Source: Microbacterium atlanticum
Lineage (GTDB): Bacteria > Actinomycetota > Actinomycetes > Actinomycetales > Microbacteriaceae
Length of the DNA stretch: 64,000 nucleotides
Reading direction: 5' to 3'
Assembly: GCF_015277815.1 (NCBI RefSeq)
Contig: NZ_CP063813.1
Location: forward strand, 1,178,001-1,242,000
Shown here in pieces: positions 49,874-58,818 of the stretch (position 1 is the first letter of the stretch; each line of letters opens with the position of its first letter). The position numbers and the translations under genes are program-made. Below the pieces are notes generated by a model. It did not search any database and was not told the origin of the DNA. It saw only the letters and a list, made by a program, of their open reading frames with translations.

Positions 49874-50770
49874 ATGCCCTACCCTGCGGCATCCGATCGC
49901 GCCCGCGACCGGATCCACGCCCTGTTCATCGTGTGCGTGCTCGCAGCCGCGAGCGTCGTCGTCGCCGTGCTCGGGGCCGCCCCGTCACGTGTCACGGCCC
50001 AGGAGCTGCTCGGCCACCCGCGCACCCCCGGTGAGGCCGCGTTCATCGCCAGCCATCGCGGCGGCGCGGCGCACGCGCCCGAGAACACCCTGCCCGCCAT
50101 CATGGCCGCCCTCGAAGCGGGCTTCGAGTACGTCGAGGTGGACGTCGCGCTGACCGCAGACGGCCACCCGGTGCTCATGCACGACAAGACGGTGGATCGC
50201 ACCACCGACGGGCACGGCCGCGTCGCCGAGCTCACCCTCGCGCAGGTGCGGGAGCTCGACGCCGGCTCGTGGTTCGGCGCGTCGTACGCGGGGACGCCCG
50301 TTCCCACCCTGCAGGAGTTCCTCGACGCCCTGGTGCAGGGAGGCGCGCGGGCGATCCTGGAGTTCAAGGGCGAATGGGATGCGCCGGCCGTCGCGGCTGC
50401 GGTCGCGGAGGTCTCCGCTCGCGGCCTCGAGCGGCGCGTCGTGCTGGCCAGCTTCGACGCGCGGACGCTCGCGCTCGCCGCAGCCGAGTCGGAGCTGCTG
50501 TCGCGACTGCTCATCCTCAAGCAGCTGCCGACCGACGTGGTCAGCGCCGTCTCGGAGGCCGGCGCGCGCGGGGTCGTCGTCAGCCGCAAAGCGGTGCTCG
50601 CGCGGCCCGAGATCGTGGACGAGCTTCACGACGCCGGCGCCCGCGTCGTGGTGTACACGCTCAACGACGACGCGCAGTGGGACGCGGTCACCGCTCTCGG
50701 GGTGGACGGCATCGTCACCGACGACCCGCACACGCTGTCGGAGTGGCAGGCGTCTTACGCCGGTCCGTGA
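49874..50770 (+). CDS. Glycerophosphodiester phosphodiesterase, membrane-anchored
   Basis: Hydrolyses glycerophosphodiesters to glycerol 3-phosphate plus an alcohol. 298 residues. An uncleaved-type signal anchor lies at about 14-36, then the TIM-barrel domain with the catalytic SHRGGAAHAPENT near 60, EVDVALTADGHPVLMHD (metal Glu/Asp and second His) near 88-106, and the late VDGIVTDDP. By topology the enzyme acts outside the membrane, scavenging phosphorus or carbon from phospholipid or teichoic material. The ATG at 49874 has CGGAGG about 10 nt upstream. The direct-repeat promoter hints at phosphate control (inference). Confidence 0.92.
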   Translation: MPYPAASDRARDRIHALFIVCVLAAASVVVAVLGAAPSRVTAQELLGHPRTPGEAAFIASHRGGAAHAPENTLPAIMAALEAGFEYVEVDVALTADGHPVLMHDKTVDRTTDGHGRVAELTLAQVRELDAGSWFGASYAGTPVPTLQEFLDALVQGGARAILEFKGEWDAPAVAAAVAEVSARGLERRVVLASFDARTLALAAAESELLSRLLILKQLPTDVVSAVSEAGARGVVVSRKAVLARPEIVDELHDAGARVVVYTLNDDAQWDAVTALGVDGIVTDDPHTLSEWQASYAGP

Positions 50771-50876
50771 TGCGGAGCCGGCGGGCGCGGCGTGGCCCGA
50801 GGCATCCGTCCCTCGCCGTCGTTAGGGTGGGCACAGGCCCGCTCTCCGCGGTGCCGGGAGCGAGAGGTGTCGTGCG

Positions 50877-51512
50877 ATGGGCGGGCGCAACCCGATGAAC
50901 CGGGCCGTGATCGGCGGCGTGGCTGTCCTCGCCGCCCTCGCCCTCACCGCGTGCCAGCCCGAGCCGTCGGCCACGCCGACCAGCAGCCCGACCGTGACGC
51001 TGGAGCAGCCGACACCCGGTCCCTCCGTCTCGCCGGTCGAGACCGAGAAGCCGCAGAGCGGGTTCGCGGTTCCCCGCGCCTGCGAGGAGATCTACTCTTC
51101 CGCCATGCTGGCGCAGCTGCAGTCGGCCAACCCACCCCTCAACGACCCCGGCGTGACGCTGCTGTCGACGGAGAACGCCGACCTCCTCGACATCATCGAC
51201 GGCGCATCCACCACGTTGCGCTGCTCATGGGGGCAGCCCAGCGAGTTCGGCCTCGCGACGAACGTCACGGCGATCGACGACGAGCAGGCCGCTGCGGCGC
51301 TGGCCGCGCTGCCGCCCGCCGGTTTCGCGTGCGAGACGTTGGGCGACGGCACGGTCTGCCGTATCGAGCAGCGCGGCATCACCCTCGACGACGAGGAGTA
51401 CACCCGCGGCGAGACGCACTACATCGGGGACGGTGGACTCGTCACCACGGCGTGGATCGACTTCTCACCCGAGGGCTACACGGAGGACATCGTCGCGACG
51501 CTCTGGGGCTGA
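50877..51512 (+). CDS. Putative lipoprotein, unknown function
   Basis: 211 residues. The signal peptide (MNRAVIGGVAVLAALALTAC at its core) has lipobox LTAC, so Cys at about position 26 is lipidated. A Pro/Thr/Ser-rich linker follows, then a domain of about 150 residues with three cysteines (ACEEIY, LRCSWG, FACETL/VCRIE). It resembles in style the cysteine-containing exported part of the ECF-linked protein at 24.9 kb, but I recognise no family. A TAGGGT box at 50823-50828 predicts a leader of about 45 nt; the ribosome site is AGAGGTG. An in-frame ATG at 50895 would give a shorter signal but has no ribosome site. Confidence 0.78.
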   Translation: MGGRNPMNRAVIGGVAVLAALALTACQPEPSATPTSSPTVTLEQPTPGPSVSPVETEKPQSGFAVPRACEEIYSSAMLAQLQSANPPLNDPGVTLLSTENADLLDIIDGASTTLRCSWGQPSEFGLATNVTAIDDEQAAAALAALPPAGFACETLGDGTVCRIEQRGITLDDEEYTRGETHYIGDGGLVTTAWIDFSPEGYTEDIVATLWG

Positions 51513-51527
51513 ACGCCCGGCGTCCCC

Positions 51528-51533
51528 TAGACT
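51528..51533 (+). promoter_or_regulatory. -10 box far upstream of the SNF2 gene
   Basis: TAGACT, followed by about 180 nt of non-coding leader (to 51715) before the ATG. The leader contains small dyads such as GCGAA/TTCGC. I see no known RNA family in it. Confidence 0.4.
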
Positions 51534-51715
51534 AGAGCGCGGGGCCACCTCCGACGACGTCGCAGCTCGCAGAAGCGAGTGCCCGCGACCGCCGGCGGGC
51601 GAACCCCGATCCCGCGTTCGCGACGGCGACCACGCCGCCCGCGGGAGCAGGCAGAACCATCGGTGTCATCCGATCCTTCGCCGGTCCCGATCCGGCACTC
51701 ACGCTCAGGAGGAGC

Positions 51716-53869
51716 ATGCCGACCACGGCACCCGCCCAGACGGCGCAACGTCGCCGCAAGTCCTCGTCCGCGCGCCGCGACGACGAGGCCCCCATCATCC
51801 CGATCCTCGCCCGCAAGGTCCGCGAGGTCGAAGCCAAGGCGCAGCGCGGGAAGCTGGGCCCGACCAACCGTGTCAAGTTCCAGGTCATCGCCTTCCTGGT
51901 GCGCGAGGAGCGGGCGCGCGTGAAGGCCGACACCGAGGTGACAGATGCCGCCCGGGCCGAGCTGCTCAAGCGGCTCGACGGCGTGGCGACCATCCTCGCC
52001 AAGACCGCGGCGCGCGACACCTCGCTCATCCAGCTCCTCGAAGTCGATCAGGCGACGTCGCCGGTCGCGCGCCGCATGCGGCGCGACTGGTTGCTCGAGT
52101 CCGGCGCGGAGCTGCCGCCCGACGAGCTCATCATCACGGATGTGGCGCCCGTGGCCGTCCCCGTCGTCCCCGCGGCGCTCGCAGAGCGCCAGGTGGTGCC
52201 CCCGCAGGTCGAGGCTCGTCGCGAGGCGAACCCGTTCCTCGCGCCGGACCTGTCGGTGCGCGCGCCGAAGGAGACGCCGCGTCGGCGCCTGGACAGCTGG
52301 GAGCTGATGGGTCCGCTGTACAAGGCCTTCGAGACCGGGGCGGGCGGGGGCAGCGCCACCATGGAGCTCCCGCCGGTGCCCGAGTTCGACCGCGTGTCGC
52401 CCAAGGGCCTGGAGGTGATGCCCCACCAGTCGCGCTTCCTCGAGGCGGTGCGCGCCGGCCATCGCACGTTCCTCCTCGCCGACGAGCCCGGCCTCGGCAA
52501 GACGGCGGAGTCGGTGCTCGCGGCATCCGTCGCCGGTGCGTATCCGCTGCTGGCCGTCGTCCCCAACGTCGTGAAGATGAACTGGGCGCGCGAGGTCGAG
52601 CGCTGGACCCCGCAGCGCCGCGCCACCGTGATCCACGGGGACGGCGAGGACATCGACGCCTTCGCCGACGTCTTCATCGTCAACTACGAGATCCTGGACC
52701 GCCACCTGTCATGGCTGAGCTCGATCGGGCTCAAGGGGATGGTCGTCGACGAGGCGCACTTCATCAAGAACCTCACCTCGCAGCGCTCCCAGAACGTGCT
52801 CGCGCTGGCCACGCGCATCCGCGAGCAGGTGCGCAACCCGCTGCTGCTCGCTCTCACGGGCACGCCGCTGATCAACGACGTCGAGGACTTCGACGCGATC
52901 TGGCGGTTCCTCGGCTGGACGAACGGCGAGAAGCCGGGACCGGCGCTGATGGAGAAGCTCGACGAGACCGGCCTCACGCCGGCCGACAAGTCGTTCTACC
53001 CCGAGGCCCGCGACGCCGTCATCTCGATGGGCATCGTGCGGCGCAAGAAGAAGGATGTCGCTGCCGACCTGCCCGACAAGCTCATCGCCGACCTCCCCGT
53101 CGAGCTGGACGACGAGTTCGGACGCTCGATCCGCCAGGCCGAGCGCGAGCTGGGGGAGCGGCTGGCCGCGAAGTACCGGCGCATCATCGAGGCGCGGGGC
53201 GACCGCGGGCTCGCGCCCGGCGAGGTCGACGCCGACATCGTGCGCCTTGTCGCCCACAACGAGCTCGAGGAGTCGAAGGCCGCCGGCACCGGCTCCGAGA
53301 ACGTCTTCACCATGGTGCGGCGGATCGGCCAGGCCAAGGCCGTCCTCGCGGCGGACTACGCCGTGCAGCTGCAGCGCTCGGTGGGCAAGGTGGTCTTCTT
53401 CGCCAAGCACATCGACGTCATGGACGCCGCGGAGGCGCACTTCGCCGGGGCGGGCCTGAAGACCGTGTCGCTGCGCGGCGACCAGGCGACGACGGCCCGT
53501 CAGCAGGCCATCGACGCCTTCAACAACGACCCCGACGTCGGGATCGCCGTGTGCTCGCTCACGGCAGCCGGTGTGGGAGTGAACATGCAGGCGTCCTCGA
53601 ACGTGGTGCTCGCCGAGCTGTCCTGGACGGCGGCTGAGCAGACCCAGGCGATCGACCGCGTGCACCGCATCGGGCAGGACGAGCCCGTGACGGCGTGGCG
53701 CATCATCGCCGCGCACACGATCGACACCAAGATCGCCGAGCTCATCGACTCGAAGCAGGGGCTCGCGGCGCGCGCCCTCGACGGCGAGGCAGTCGACCCG
53801 CAGTCCAGCGACTCGGTGCAGCTGTCGGCGCTCATGCACCTGCTGCGGCAGGCGCTCGGCGCCGCCTGA
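51716..53869 (+). CDS. SNF2-family DEAD/DEAH-box helicase-like ATPase
   Basis: 717 residues. The N-terminal ~220 residues are basic and charged without a recognised domain. The SNF2 core then runs from about 225: motif I DEPGLGKTAE near 257, motif II VDEAHFIKN near 344, motif III LTGTPLINDVEDF, then the C-terminal lobe with VGKVVFFAKHID, LRGDQATTARQQAIDAFN, motif V TAAGVGVNMQ and motif VI QAIDRVHRIGQ. Motif I has Glu-Pro-Gly in place of the usual Asp/Glu-Met-Gly. Such proteins translocate on DNA; the overall layout recalls SMARCAL1-like annealing helicases. A strong AGGAGGA site precedes the ATG. A 15-bp terminator hairpin follows. Confidence 0.9.
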   Translation: MPTTAPAQTAQRRRKSSSARRDDEAPIIPILARKVREVEAKAQRGKLGPTNRVKFQVIAFLVREERARVKADTEVTDAARAELLKRLDGVATILAKTAARDTSLIQLLEVDQATSPVARRMRRDWLLESGAELPPDELIITDVAPVAVPVVPAALAERQVVPPQVEARREANPFLAPDLSVRAPKETPRRRLDSWELMGPLYKAFETGAGGGSATMELPPVPEFDRVSPKGLEVMPHQSRFLEAVRAGHRTFLLADEPGLGKTAESVLAASVAGAYPLLAVVPNVVKMNWAREVERWTPQRRATVIHGDGEDIDAFADVFIVNYEILDRHLSWLSSIGLKGMVVDEAHFIKNLTSQRSQNVLALATRIREQVRNPLLLALTGTPLINDVEDFDAIWRFLGWTNGEKPGPALMEKLDETGLTPADKSFYPEARDAVISMGIVRRKKKDVAADLPDKLIADLPVELDDEFGRSIRQAERELGERLAAKYRRIIEARGDRGLAPGEVDADIVRLVAHNELEESKAAGTGSENVFTMVRRIGQAKAVLAADYAVQLQRSVGKVVFFAKHIDVMDAAEAHFAGAGLKTVSLRGDQATTARQQAIDAFNNDPDVGIAVCSLTAAGVGVNMQASSNVVLAELSWTAAEQTQAIDRVHRIGQDEPVTAWRIIAAHTIDTKIAELIDSKQGLAARALDGEAVDPQSSDSVQLSALMHLLRQALGAA

Positions 53870-53875
53870 CACGTC

Positions 53876-53910
53876 GGAGCGGGCGGTGCGGATCGCGCAC
53901 CGCCCGCTCC
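53876..53910 (+). terminator. Strong terminator hairpin after the SNF2 gene
   Basis: A perfect 15-bp stem (53876-53890 with 53896-53910) with loop GATCG, 6 nt after the stop codon, followed by GCTTTCC. Confidence 0.75.
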
Positions 53911-53966
53911 GCTTTCCGGCCATCGGCGCCGGCGCCGCCCGTGTGGCAGGGCGGGCGCTGCGGCAC

Positions 53967-53972
53967 TAGTGT
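53967..53972 (+). promoter_or_regulatory. Probable -10 box (pfkA)
   Basis: TAGTGT, 51 nt before the pfkA ATG. It predicts a leader of about 45 nt with a GAGGAAG ribosome site. Confidence 0.45.
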
Positions 53973-54023
53973 CGGGGGAGGCAGCGTGGCCGTCCCTCAT
54001 CCCCGACTTGCGAGGAAGACAGC

Positions 54024-55052
54024 ATGAAGATCGGCATCCTGACGAGCGGCGGCGATTGCCCCGGACTGAACGCGGTCATCCGCGGTGTGGTGCTGAAGGG
54101 CACGACCACCTACGACCTCGAGTTCGTCGGCATCCGTGACGGCTGGCGCGGCGTCGTGGACGGCGACTTCTTCCCGCTGACGCGCCATGAGGTGAAGGGC
54201 CTGTCGAAGGTCGGCGGCACGATTCTCGGCACCAGCCGCACCAACCCGTACGAGGGCCCGCGGGGCGGCGCGGAGAACATCGCCAAGACGATGTACGGCC
54301 ACCGCCTCGACGGCATCATCGCCATCGGCGGCGAGGGCACCCTCGCCGCGGCGAACCGCCTCTCGAACGACGGCATCAACGTCCTGGGCGTGCCGAAGAC
54401 GATCGACAACGATCTGCGCGCCACCGACTACTCGTTCGGCTTCGACACCGCGGTGAACATCGCCACCGACGCAATGGACCGGCTGCGCACCACGGGCGAC
54501 TCGCACCAGCGGTGCATGGTCGCCGAGGTCATGGGCCGCCACGTCGGCTGGATCGCCCTGCACGCGGGCATCGCCGCCGGAGCCCACGCGATCTGCATCC
54601 CCGAAGTGCCGATGTCGATCGACGAGATCGCCGACAAGGTCACCAAGGCCCACGACCGCGGCCGCGCGCCCCTCATCGTCGTCTCGGAGGGCTTCACCCT
54701 CACAGGCATGGACGAGGCCTACAGCGACAAGGGGCTCGATGCGTTCAACCGGCCGCGCCTCGGCGGCATCAGCGAGGTGCTCGCGCCCGAGATCGAGCGC
54801 ATGACCGGCATCGAGACGCGGGCGACCGTGCTGGGGCACATCCAGCGCGGCGGCTCGCCGTCGGGCTTCGACCGCGTGCTCGCGACGCGCCTGGGGCTTC
54901 ATGCCGCGGATGCCGTCGTCGACGGCGCGTGGGGCCAGATGGTCGCGATGCGCGGCACCGACATCGTCCGCGTGCCCTTCGTCGACGCGCTGGGGGAGCT
55001 CAACACCGTCCCGCTGTACCGCTACGAAGAGGCCGCCGCGCTCTTCGGCTGA
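54024..55052 (+). CDS. pfkA: 6-phosphofructokinase
   Basis: Phosphorylates fructose 6-phosphate in glycolysis. 342 residues, the group III actinobacterial type. The N-terminus is MKIGILTSGGDCPGLNAVIRG. At the donor-specificity positions the sequence reads IGGEGTL and PKTIDND: the Gly after Glu argues for ATP as donor, while the Lys of PKT is shared with PPi-dependent relatives. Streptomyces ATP-PFK has the same combination. The catalytic Asp is in TIDNDL, and MGRHVGWIALHAG contributes to substrate binding. The C-terminal HIQRGGSPSGFDR supplies further phosphate ligands. It is bounded by strong hairpins on both sides, so it is monocistronic. Confidence 0.95.
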   Translation: MKIGILTSGGDCPGLNAVIRGVVLKGTTTYDLEFVGIRDGWRGVVDGDFFPLTRHEVKGLSKVGGTILGTSRTNPYEGPRGGAENIAKTMYGHRLDGIIAIGGEGTLAAANRLSNDGINVLGVPKTIDNDLRATDYSFGFDTAVNIATDAMDRLRTTGDSHQRCMVAEVMGRHVGWIALHAGIAAGAHAICIPEVPMSIDEIADKVTKAHDRGRAPLIVVSEGFTLTGMDEAYSDKGLDAFNRPRLGGISEVLAPEIERMTGIETRATVLGHIQRGGSPSGFDRVLATRLGLHAADAVVDGAWGQMVAMRGTDIVRVPFVDALGELNTVPLYRYEEAAALFG

Positions 55053-55091
55053 GGACTGCCCGACCCGTCGGCCTCGTCGAGACGGCGGATC

Positions 55092-55130
55092 CCGGCCGAG
55101 ACAGGGGTCGCCGTCCCCGGTCTCGGCCGG
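55092..55130. terminator. Bidirectional terminator hairpin (pfkA / oligopeptidase B)
   Basis: CCGGCCGAGAC (55092-55102) pairs with GTCTCGGCCGG (55120-55130); an inner GGGG/CCCC extends the stem past one mismatch. It lies between convergent genes. Confidence 0.7.
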
Positions 55131-55155
55131 AACCCTCGGTCTCGGAGTGCGGGAG

Positions 55156-55202
55156 AGCGGATGCCTCGACTCGGCGTGCCACGCCGCCCCGAGGCATCCG
55201 CT
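55156..55202. terminator. Second hairpin built from GGATGCC repeats
   Basis: AGCGGATGCCTCG (55156-55168) and its exact reverse complement (55190-55202) enclose a smaller GGCGT-GCC-ACGCC hairpin. It faces the end of the oligopeptidase gene and probably terminates minus-strand transcripts. Confidence 0.65.
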
Positions 55203-55209
55203 CCCGACG

Positions 55210-57354
55210 TCAGGCGTCGGCGAGGCCGAGCACGTCCAGCAGCCAGGCGAGCTCGAACGCGCGCTCGCGCCAGGCGTTGTAGCGGCCGCTCACGCCGCCG
55301 TGCCCGGCGACCATCTCGCACTTCAGCAGCGCGTCGGCGCCGACCTCCCTCAGCCGCGCGACCCACTTGGCCGGCTCGACGTACAGCACGCGCGTGTCGT
55401 TCAGTGACGTCACGGCGAGGATGCGCGGGTAGGAGGCATCCGAGCGCACGTTCTCGTAGGGCGAGTACGACTTCATGTACGCGTAGACGTCGGGGTTGTG
55501 CAGCGGGTCGCCCCACTCGTCCCATTCGATCACGGTGAGCGGGAGGGAGGGATCGAGGATCGTGGTCAGCGCGTCGACGAACGGCACGTCCGCGAGGATC
55601 CCCGCGAACAGCTCGGGGGCGAGGTTGGCCACCGCGCCCATGAGCAGGCCGCCCGCCGAGCCGCCCTCGGCCACCAGCTGCGACGGCGTCGTGAAGCCGC
55701 TGTCGACGAGATGCCGTGCGCTGTCGACGAAGTCCGTGAAGGTGTTGCGCTTGTTCAGCAGCTTGCCGTCCTCGTACCACTGGCGGCCCATCTCGCCGCC
55801 GCCGCGCACGTGCGCCACCGCGAACACGACGCCCCGGTCCAGCTCCGACAGCCGCGCCACCGAGAACCCCGGCTCGATCGAGTGCTCGTACGAGCCGTAG
55901 CCGTACAGGTGCGTCGGTCGCGGCGCGGCGCCCGCGTCGCCGAACGAGCGCTTCCACACCAGCGAGATCGGGATCCGCGCGCCGTCCTGCGCGGTCGCCC
56001 ACACGCGCTCCTGGGCGTACTCGGCGGGATCGTAGCCGCCCAGCACCGGCTGGCGCTTGCGGAGGTGGAGCTCGCGCGTGGCGACGTCGAGGTCGTACAC
56101 CGTGCCCGGGGTGACGAACGAGCCGTAGCCCAGGCGCAGCAGCGGGGGCGCCCACTCCGGGTTGCTCCCGGTGCCCACCGAGTACAGCGGCTCGTCGAAC
56201 GCGATCTCGCTGACGTCGCCGGTCCGGTAGTCCAGCAGGCCGAGACGCGCGAGGCCGCTCCGGCGATACCCCACGACGGCCCAGTCCCGGAACGTCGAGA
56301 CGCCCAGCAGGCGCTCGCCGGGGCGGTGCGGGATGACGACGGTGCGCTCGCCGGACGGGTCGGATGCCGCGACCCGCACCAGCTCGAAGTCGAGGGCGCC
56401 GTCGTTGTGGAGGACGAACAGCACGTCTTCGCCGTCGACGACGGCGTGCTCCGAGTCGTACTCGACGCCTTCGGTCCGCGGCCACACGACCCGCGCTTCC
56501 CCGCGCAGGTCATCGGCGTCCAGGAGCCACTCCTCCGAGGTGATCGACGAGCCCAGCCCGATCACGAGGTAGCGGTCGCTGCGGGTGAACCCCGCGCCGA
56601 CCCAGAACCGCTCGTCGGGCTCGTGGAACAGCTGCGTGTCGTCGGCGACGGGCGTGCCCAGCTCGTGCAGCCACACCGTGTCGGGCCGCCAGGCGTCGTC
56701 GACGGTGGTGTAGACGATGAAGCGGCCGTCGGGGGAGAAGGTGGCGCCTGCGAAGGTGCCGGGAATCTCGTCGGGCAGCTGCTCGCCCGTGCGGAGGTCG
56801 CGTACGCGCACGGTGTAGCGTTCGTCGCCCGCGACGTCGATCCCGAAGAGCATGAGCGATCCGTCGGTGGTGACCTCGAAGCTGCCGAGCGAGAAGAACT
56901 CGTGCCCCTCCGCCTCGATATTGCCGTCCAACAGCACCTGCTCGCCCGGCACGTCCGCGTCCGGAGACAGCTCCGGCGGCGTCCAGTCGTCGGCGGAGAC
57001 GAGCGGGGCCCGGCACTGGATGCCGTACTGCTTGCCCTCGACCGTGCGGCCGTAGTACCACCAGTCGCCGCGGCGCGTCGGCACCGACAGGTCGGTCTCC
57101 AGCGTGCGGCCCTTGATCTCGTCGAAGATCTGCGCCCGCAGCCCGTCGAGGTGTGCGGTGCGCTGCTGGGTGTAGGCGTTCTCGGCCTCGAGGTGGGCGA
57201 TGACCGCGGCATCCTCCTTCGCCCGGAACCACTCGTAGCGGTCCTCGACCGCGTCGCCGTGGTGCGATCGCACGGTGATCCGGCGCTCGGCGACAGGGGG
57301 ACGGATGCCGGTGGCCGGCGTGGACGGGACGGGTGCGGGGTCGCTCGGAGTCAC
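55210..57354 (-). CDS. ptrB: Oligopeptidase B (S9A prolyl-oligopeptidase family)
   Basis: A cytoplasmic serine peptidase that cleaves short peptides after basic residues. 714 residues. The N-terminal block RYEWFRAKEDAAVIAHLEAEN (in part) leads into a seven-bladed propeller (about 80-430). The catalytic domain has YGYGSYE near the oxyanion Tyr, GGGEMGRQWYEDGK, the nucleophile GGSAGG near 569, the Asp in the LNDTRV region and the His in GHGGVSGR near 690. The GTG start at 57354 is set by a TAGCGT box exactly 6 nt upstream. It is divergent from the Pit gene. Confidence 0.94.
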   Translation of the reverse strand: MTPSDPAPVPSTPATGIRPPVAERRITVRSHHGDAVEDRYEWFRAKEDAAVIAHLEAENAYTQQRTAHLDGLRAQIFDEIKGRTLETDLSVPTRRGDWWYYGRTVEGKQYGIQCRAPLVSADDWTPPELSPDADVPGEQVLLDGNIEAEGHEFFSLGSFEVTTDGSLMLFGIDVAGDERYTVRVRDLRTGEQLPDEIPGTFAGATFSPDGRFIVYTTVDDAWRPDTVWLHELGTPVADDTQLFHEPDERFWVGAGFTRSDRYLVIGLGSSITSEEWLLDADDLRGEARVVWPRTEGVEYDSEHAVVDGEDVLFVLHNDGALDFELVRVAASDPSGERTVVIPHRPGERLLGVSTFRDWAVVGYRRSGLARLGLLDYRTGDVSEIAFDEPLYSVGTGSNPEWAPPLLRLGYGSFVTPGTVYDLDVATRELHLRKRQPVLGGYDPAEYAQERVWATAQDGARIPISLVWKRSFGDAGAAPRPTHLYGYGSYEHSIEPGFSVARLSELDRGVVFAVAHVRGGGEMGRQWYEDGKLLNKRNTFTDFVDSARHLVDSGFTTPSQLVAEGGSAGGLLMGAVANLAPELFAGILADVPFVDALTTILDPSLPLTVIEWDEWGDPLHNPDVYAYMKSYSPYENVRSDASYPRILAVTSLNDTRVLYVEPAKWVARLREVGADALLKCEMVAGHGGVSGRYNAWRERAFELAWLLDVLGLADA

Positions 57355-57360
57355 CGTTCC

Positions 57361-57366
57361 ACGCTA
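57361..57366 (-). promoter_or_regulatory. Leaderless-type -10 box (oligopeptidase B)
   Basis: TAGCGT on the minus strand, 6 nt before the GTG at 57354. Confidence 0.6.
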
Positions 57367-57378
57367 GTGCCCGCCGAG

Positions 57379-57406
57379 TTGACCGTCAGGGTGGCGGATG
57401 TAGGAT
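57379..57406 (+). promoter_or_regulatory. Sigma-70-like promoter of the Pit operon
   Basis: TTGACC (57379-57384), a 16-nt spacer and TAGGAT (57401-57406) make the best -35/-10 pair in the window. Short direct repeats follow: CCGGTT twice and ATTCCTG/GTTCCTG. The leader is about 95 nt. Confidence 0.6.
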
Positions 57407-57507
57407 TCTTCTGGCCGGTTGCCGGTTCCTGAATTCCTGGTGAACTCTTCGTTCGTCGCGCCGATCCCGTCGGCACCATCCCCTCACCCCCTCACCGAAA
57501 GCGAACG

Positions 57508-58818
57508 GTGGAAACCGCAACCCTCATCACCGCCGTGCTGGTGATCGCGCTGGCGCTGTTCTTCGACTTCACGAACGGCTTCCACGACACCGCCAACGCG
57601 ATGGCGACGCCGATCGCCACCGGCGCCCTCAAGCCCAAGACCGCGGTCCTGCTGGCGGCGATCCTGAACCTCGTGGGCGCCTTCCTGTCGACGGAGGTGG
57701 CCAAGACGATCTCGGGCGGCATCATCCGCGAAGACGAGATCTCGGCGTCCATCTTCCCCGCCGTGATCCTCGCCGGCCTCATCGGCGCGATCACCTGGAA
57801 CATGCTGACGTGGCTGCTCGGGCTGCCGTCCTCGTCATCCCACGCCCTGTTCGGCGGCCTCATCGGCGCGACGATCGTGGGAGTCAGCGCCAGTGCCATC
57901 GACTTCGGCGTCGTGATGTCGAAGGTCATCCTGCCGGCGATCATCGCGCCGCTGACCGCTGGACTCATCGCCTTCGTCGTGACGAAGATCGCGTATGCGG
58001 TCACCCGCCGGTACGACAGCAAGGCCGACGGCCGGGACGGATTCCGCGTCGGGCAGATCTTCACGTCATCCCTCGTCGCGCTCGCGCACGGCACCAACGA
58101 CGCGCAGAAGACGATGGGCATCATCACGCTCCTGCTCATCACGGTGGGTCTGCAGGATCACCCCGAACCCGAGCTGTGGGTGATCGTGGCGTGCGCCGTG
58201 ACGATCGCCCTCGGCACCTACATGGGCGGCTGGCGCATCATCCGCACGCTCGGAAAGGGGCTCACCGAGGTCAAGCCGGCGCAGGGATTCGCCGCGGAGA
58301 GCTCGACGGCCTCCACGATCCTCGCCTCCAGTGCTCTCGGCTTCGCGCTGTCGACCACGCAGGTCGCCTCCGGATCGGTGATCGGGTCCGGGCTCGGTCG
58401 CCGCGGATCACAGGTGCGCTGGCGCACCGCGGGCCGCATCATGATCGGCTGGGTGCTCACGCTGCCCGCCGCGGGCGGCGTCGGCGCGCTGGCGGCGCTC
58501 GTCGTGACGTGGCTCGGATTCTGGGGCATCGTCCTCGACGCGGTGCTGGCCACCGTCGTGATCCTGGGCATCTTCCTGCGCTCCCGCCGCAACGAGGTCA
58601 ACGCGTCCAACGCGATGAGCGAGGTGGCCGAGTCGGGGCGTGCCGTCAAGGTCAAGAAGAATCCGCCGCCGACGCGCCGGCAGCGCGCGATGGCCCGTGA
58701 GGACGCGCGTCGCAAGGCGGCCGCCGCCGCCGCGGCCCGGAAGGCCGCCAAGGCGGCGCAGAAGCCGAAGCCGCCGCAGCCGACGGCGACCGGCTCGAAG
58801 GACGGGGGCGAGCGATGA
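57508..58818 (+). CDS. pit: Low-affinity inorganic phosphate transporter (PiT family)
   Basis: 436 residues with about 10 membrane segments and a basic, Ala/Lys-rich C-terminal tail. Both PiT signature halves are present: NGFHDTANAMATPIATGAL near residue 18-36 and LAHGTNDAQKTMGII near 197-211. It imports phosphate with a metal cation by proton symport. The GTG is preceded by CGAAAG, a weak ribosome site. A small membrane protein starts inside its stop codon (ATGA) and is probably an accessory subunit. It shares a 150-bp divergent region with oligopeptidase B. Confidence 0.94.
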   Translation: METATLITAVLVIALALFFDFTNGFHDTANAMATPIATGALKPKTAVLLAAILNLVGAFLSTEVAKTISGGIIREDEISASIFPAVILAGLIGAITWNMLTWLLGLPSSSSHALFGGLIGATIVGVSASAIDFGVVMSKVILPAIIAPLTAGLIAFVVTKIAYAVTRRYDSKADGRDGFRVGQIFTSSLVALAHGTNDAQKTMGIITLLLITVGLQDHPEPELWVIVACAVTIALGTYMGGWRIIRTLGKGLTEVKPAQGFAAESSTASTILASSALGFALSTTQVASGSVIGSGLGRRGSQVRWRTAGRIMIGWVLTLPAAGGVGALAALVVTWLGFWGIVLDAVLATVVILGIFLRSRRNEVNASNAMSEVAESGRAVKVKKNPPPTRRQRAMAREDARRKAAAAAAARKAAKAAQKPKPPQPTATGSKDGGER

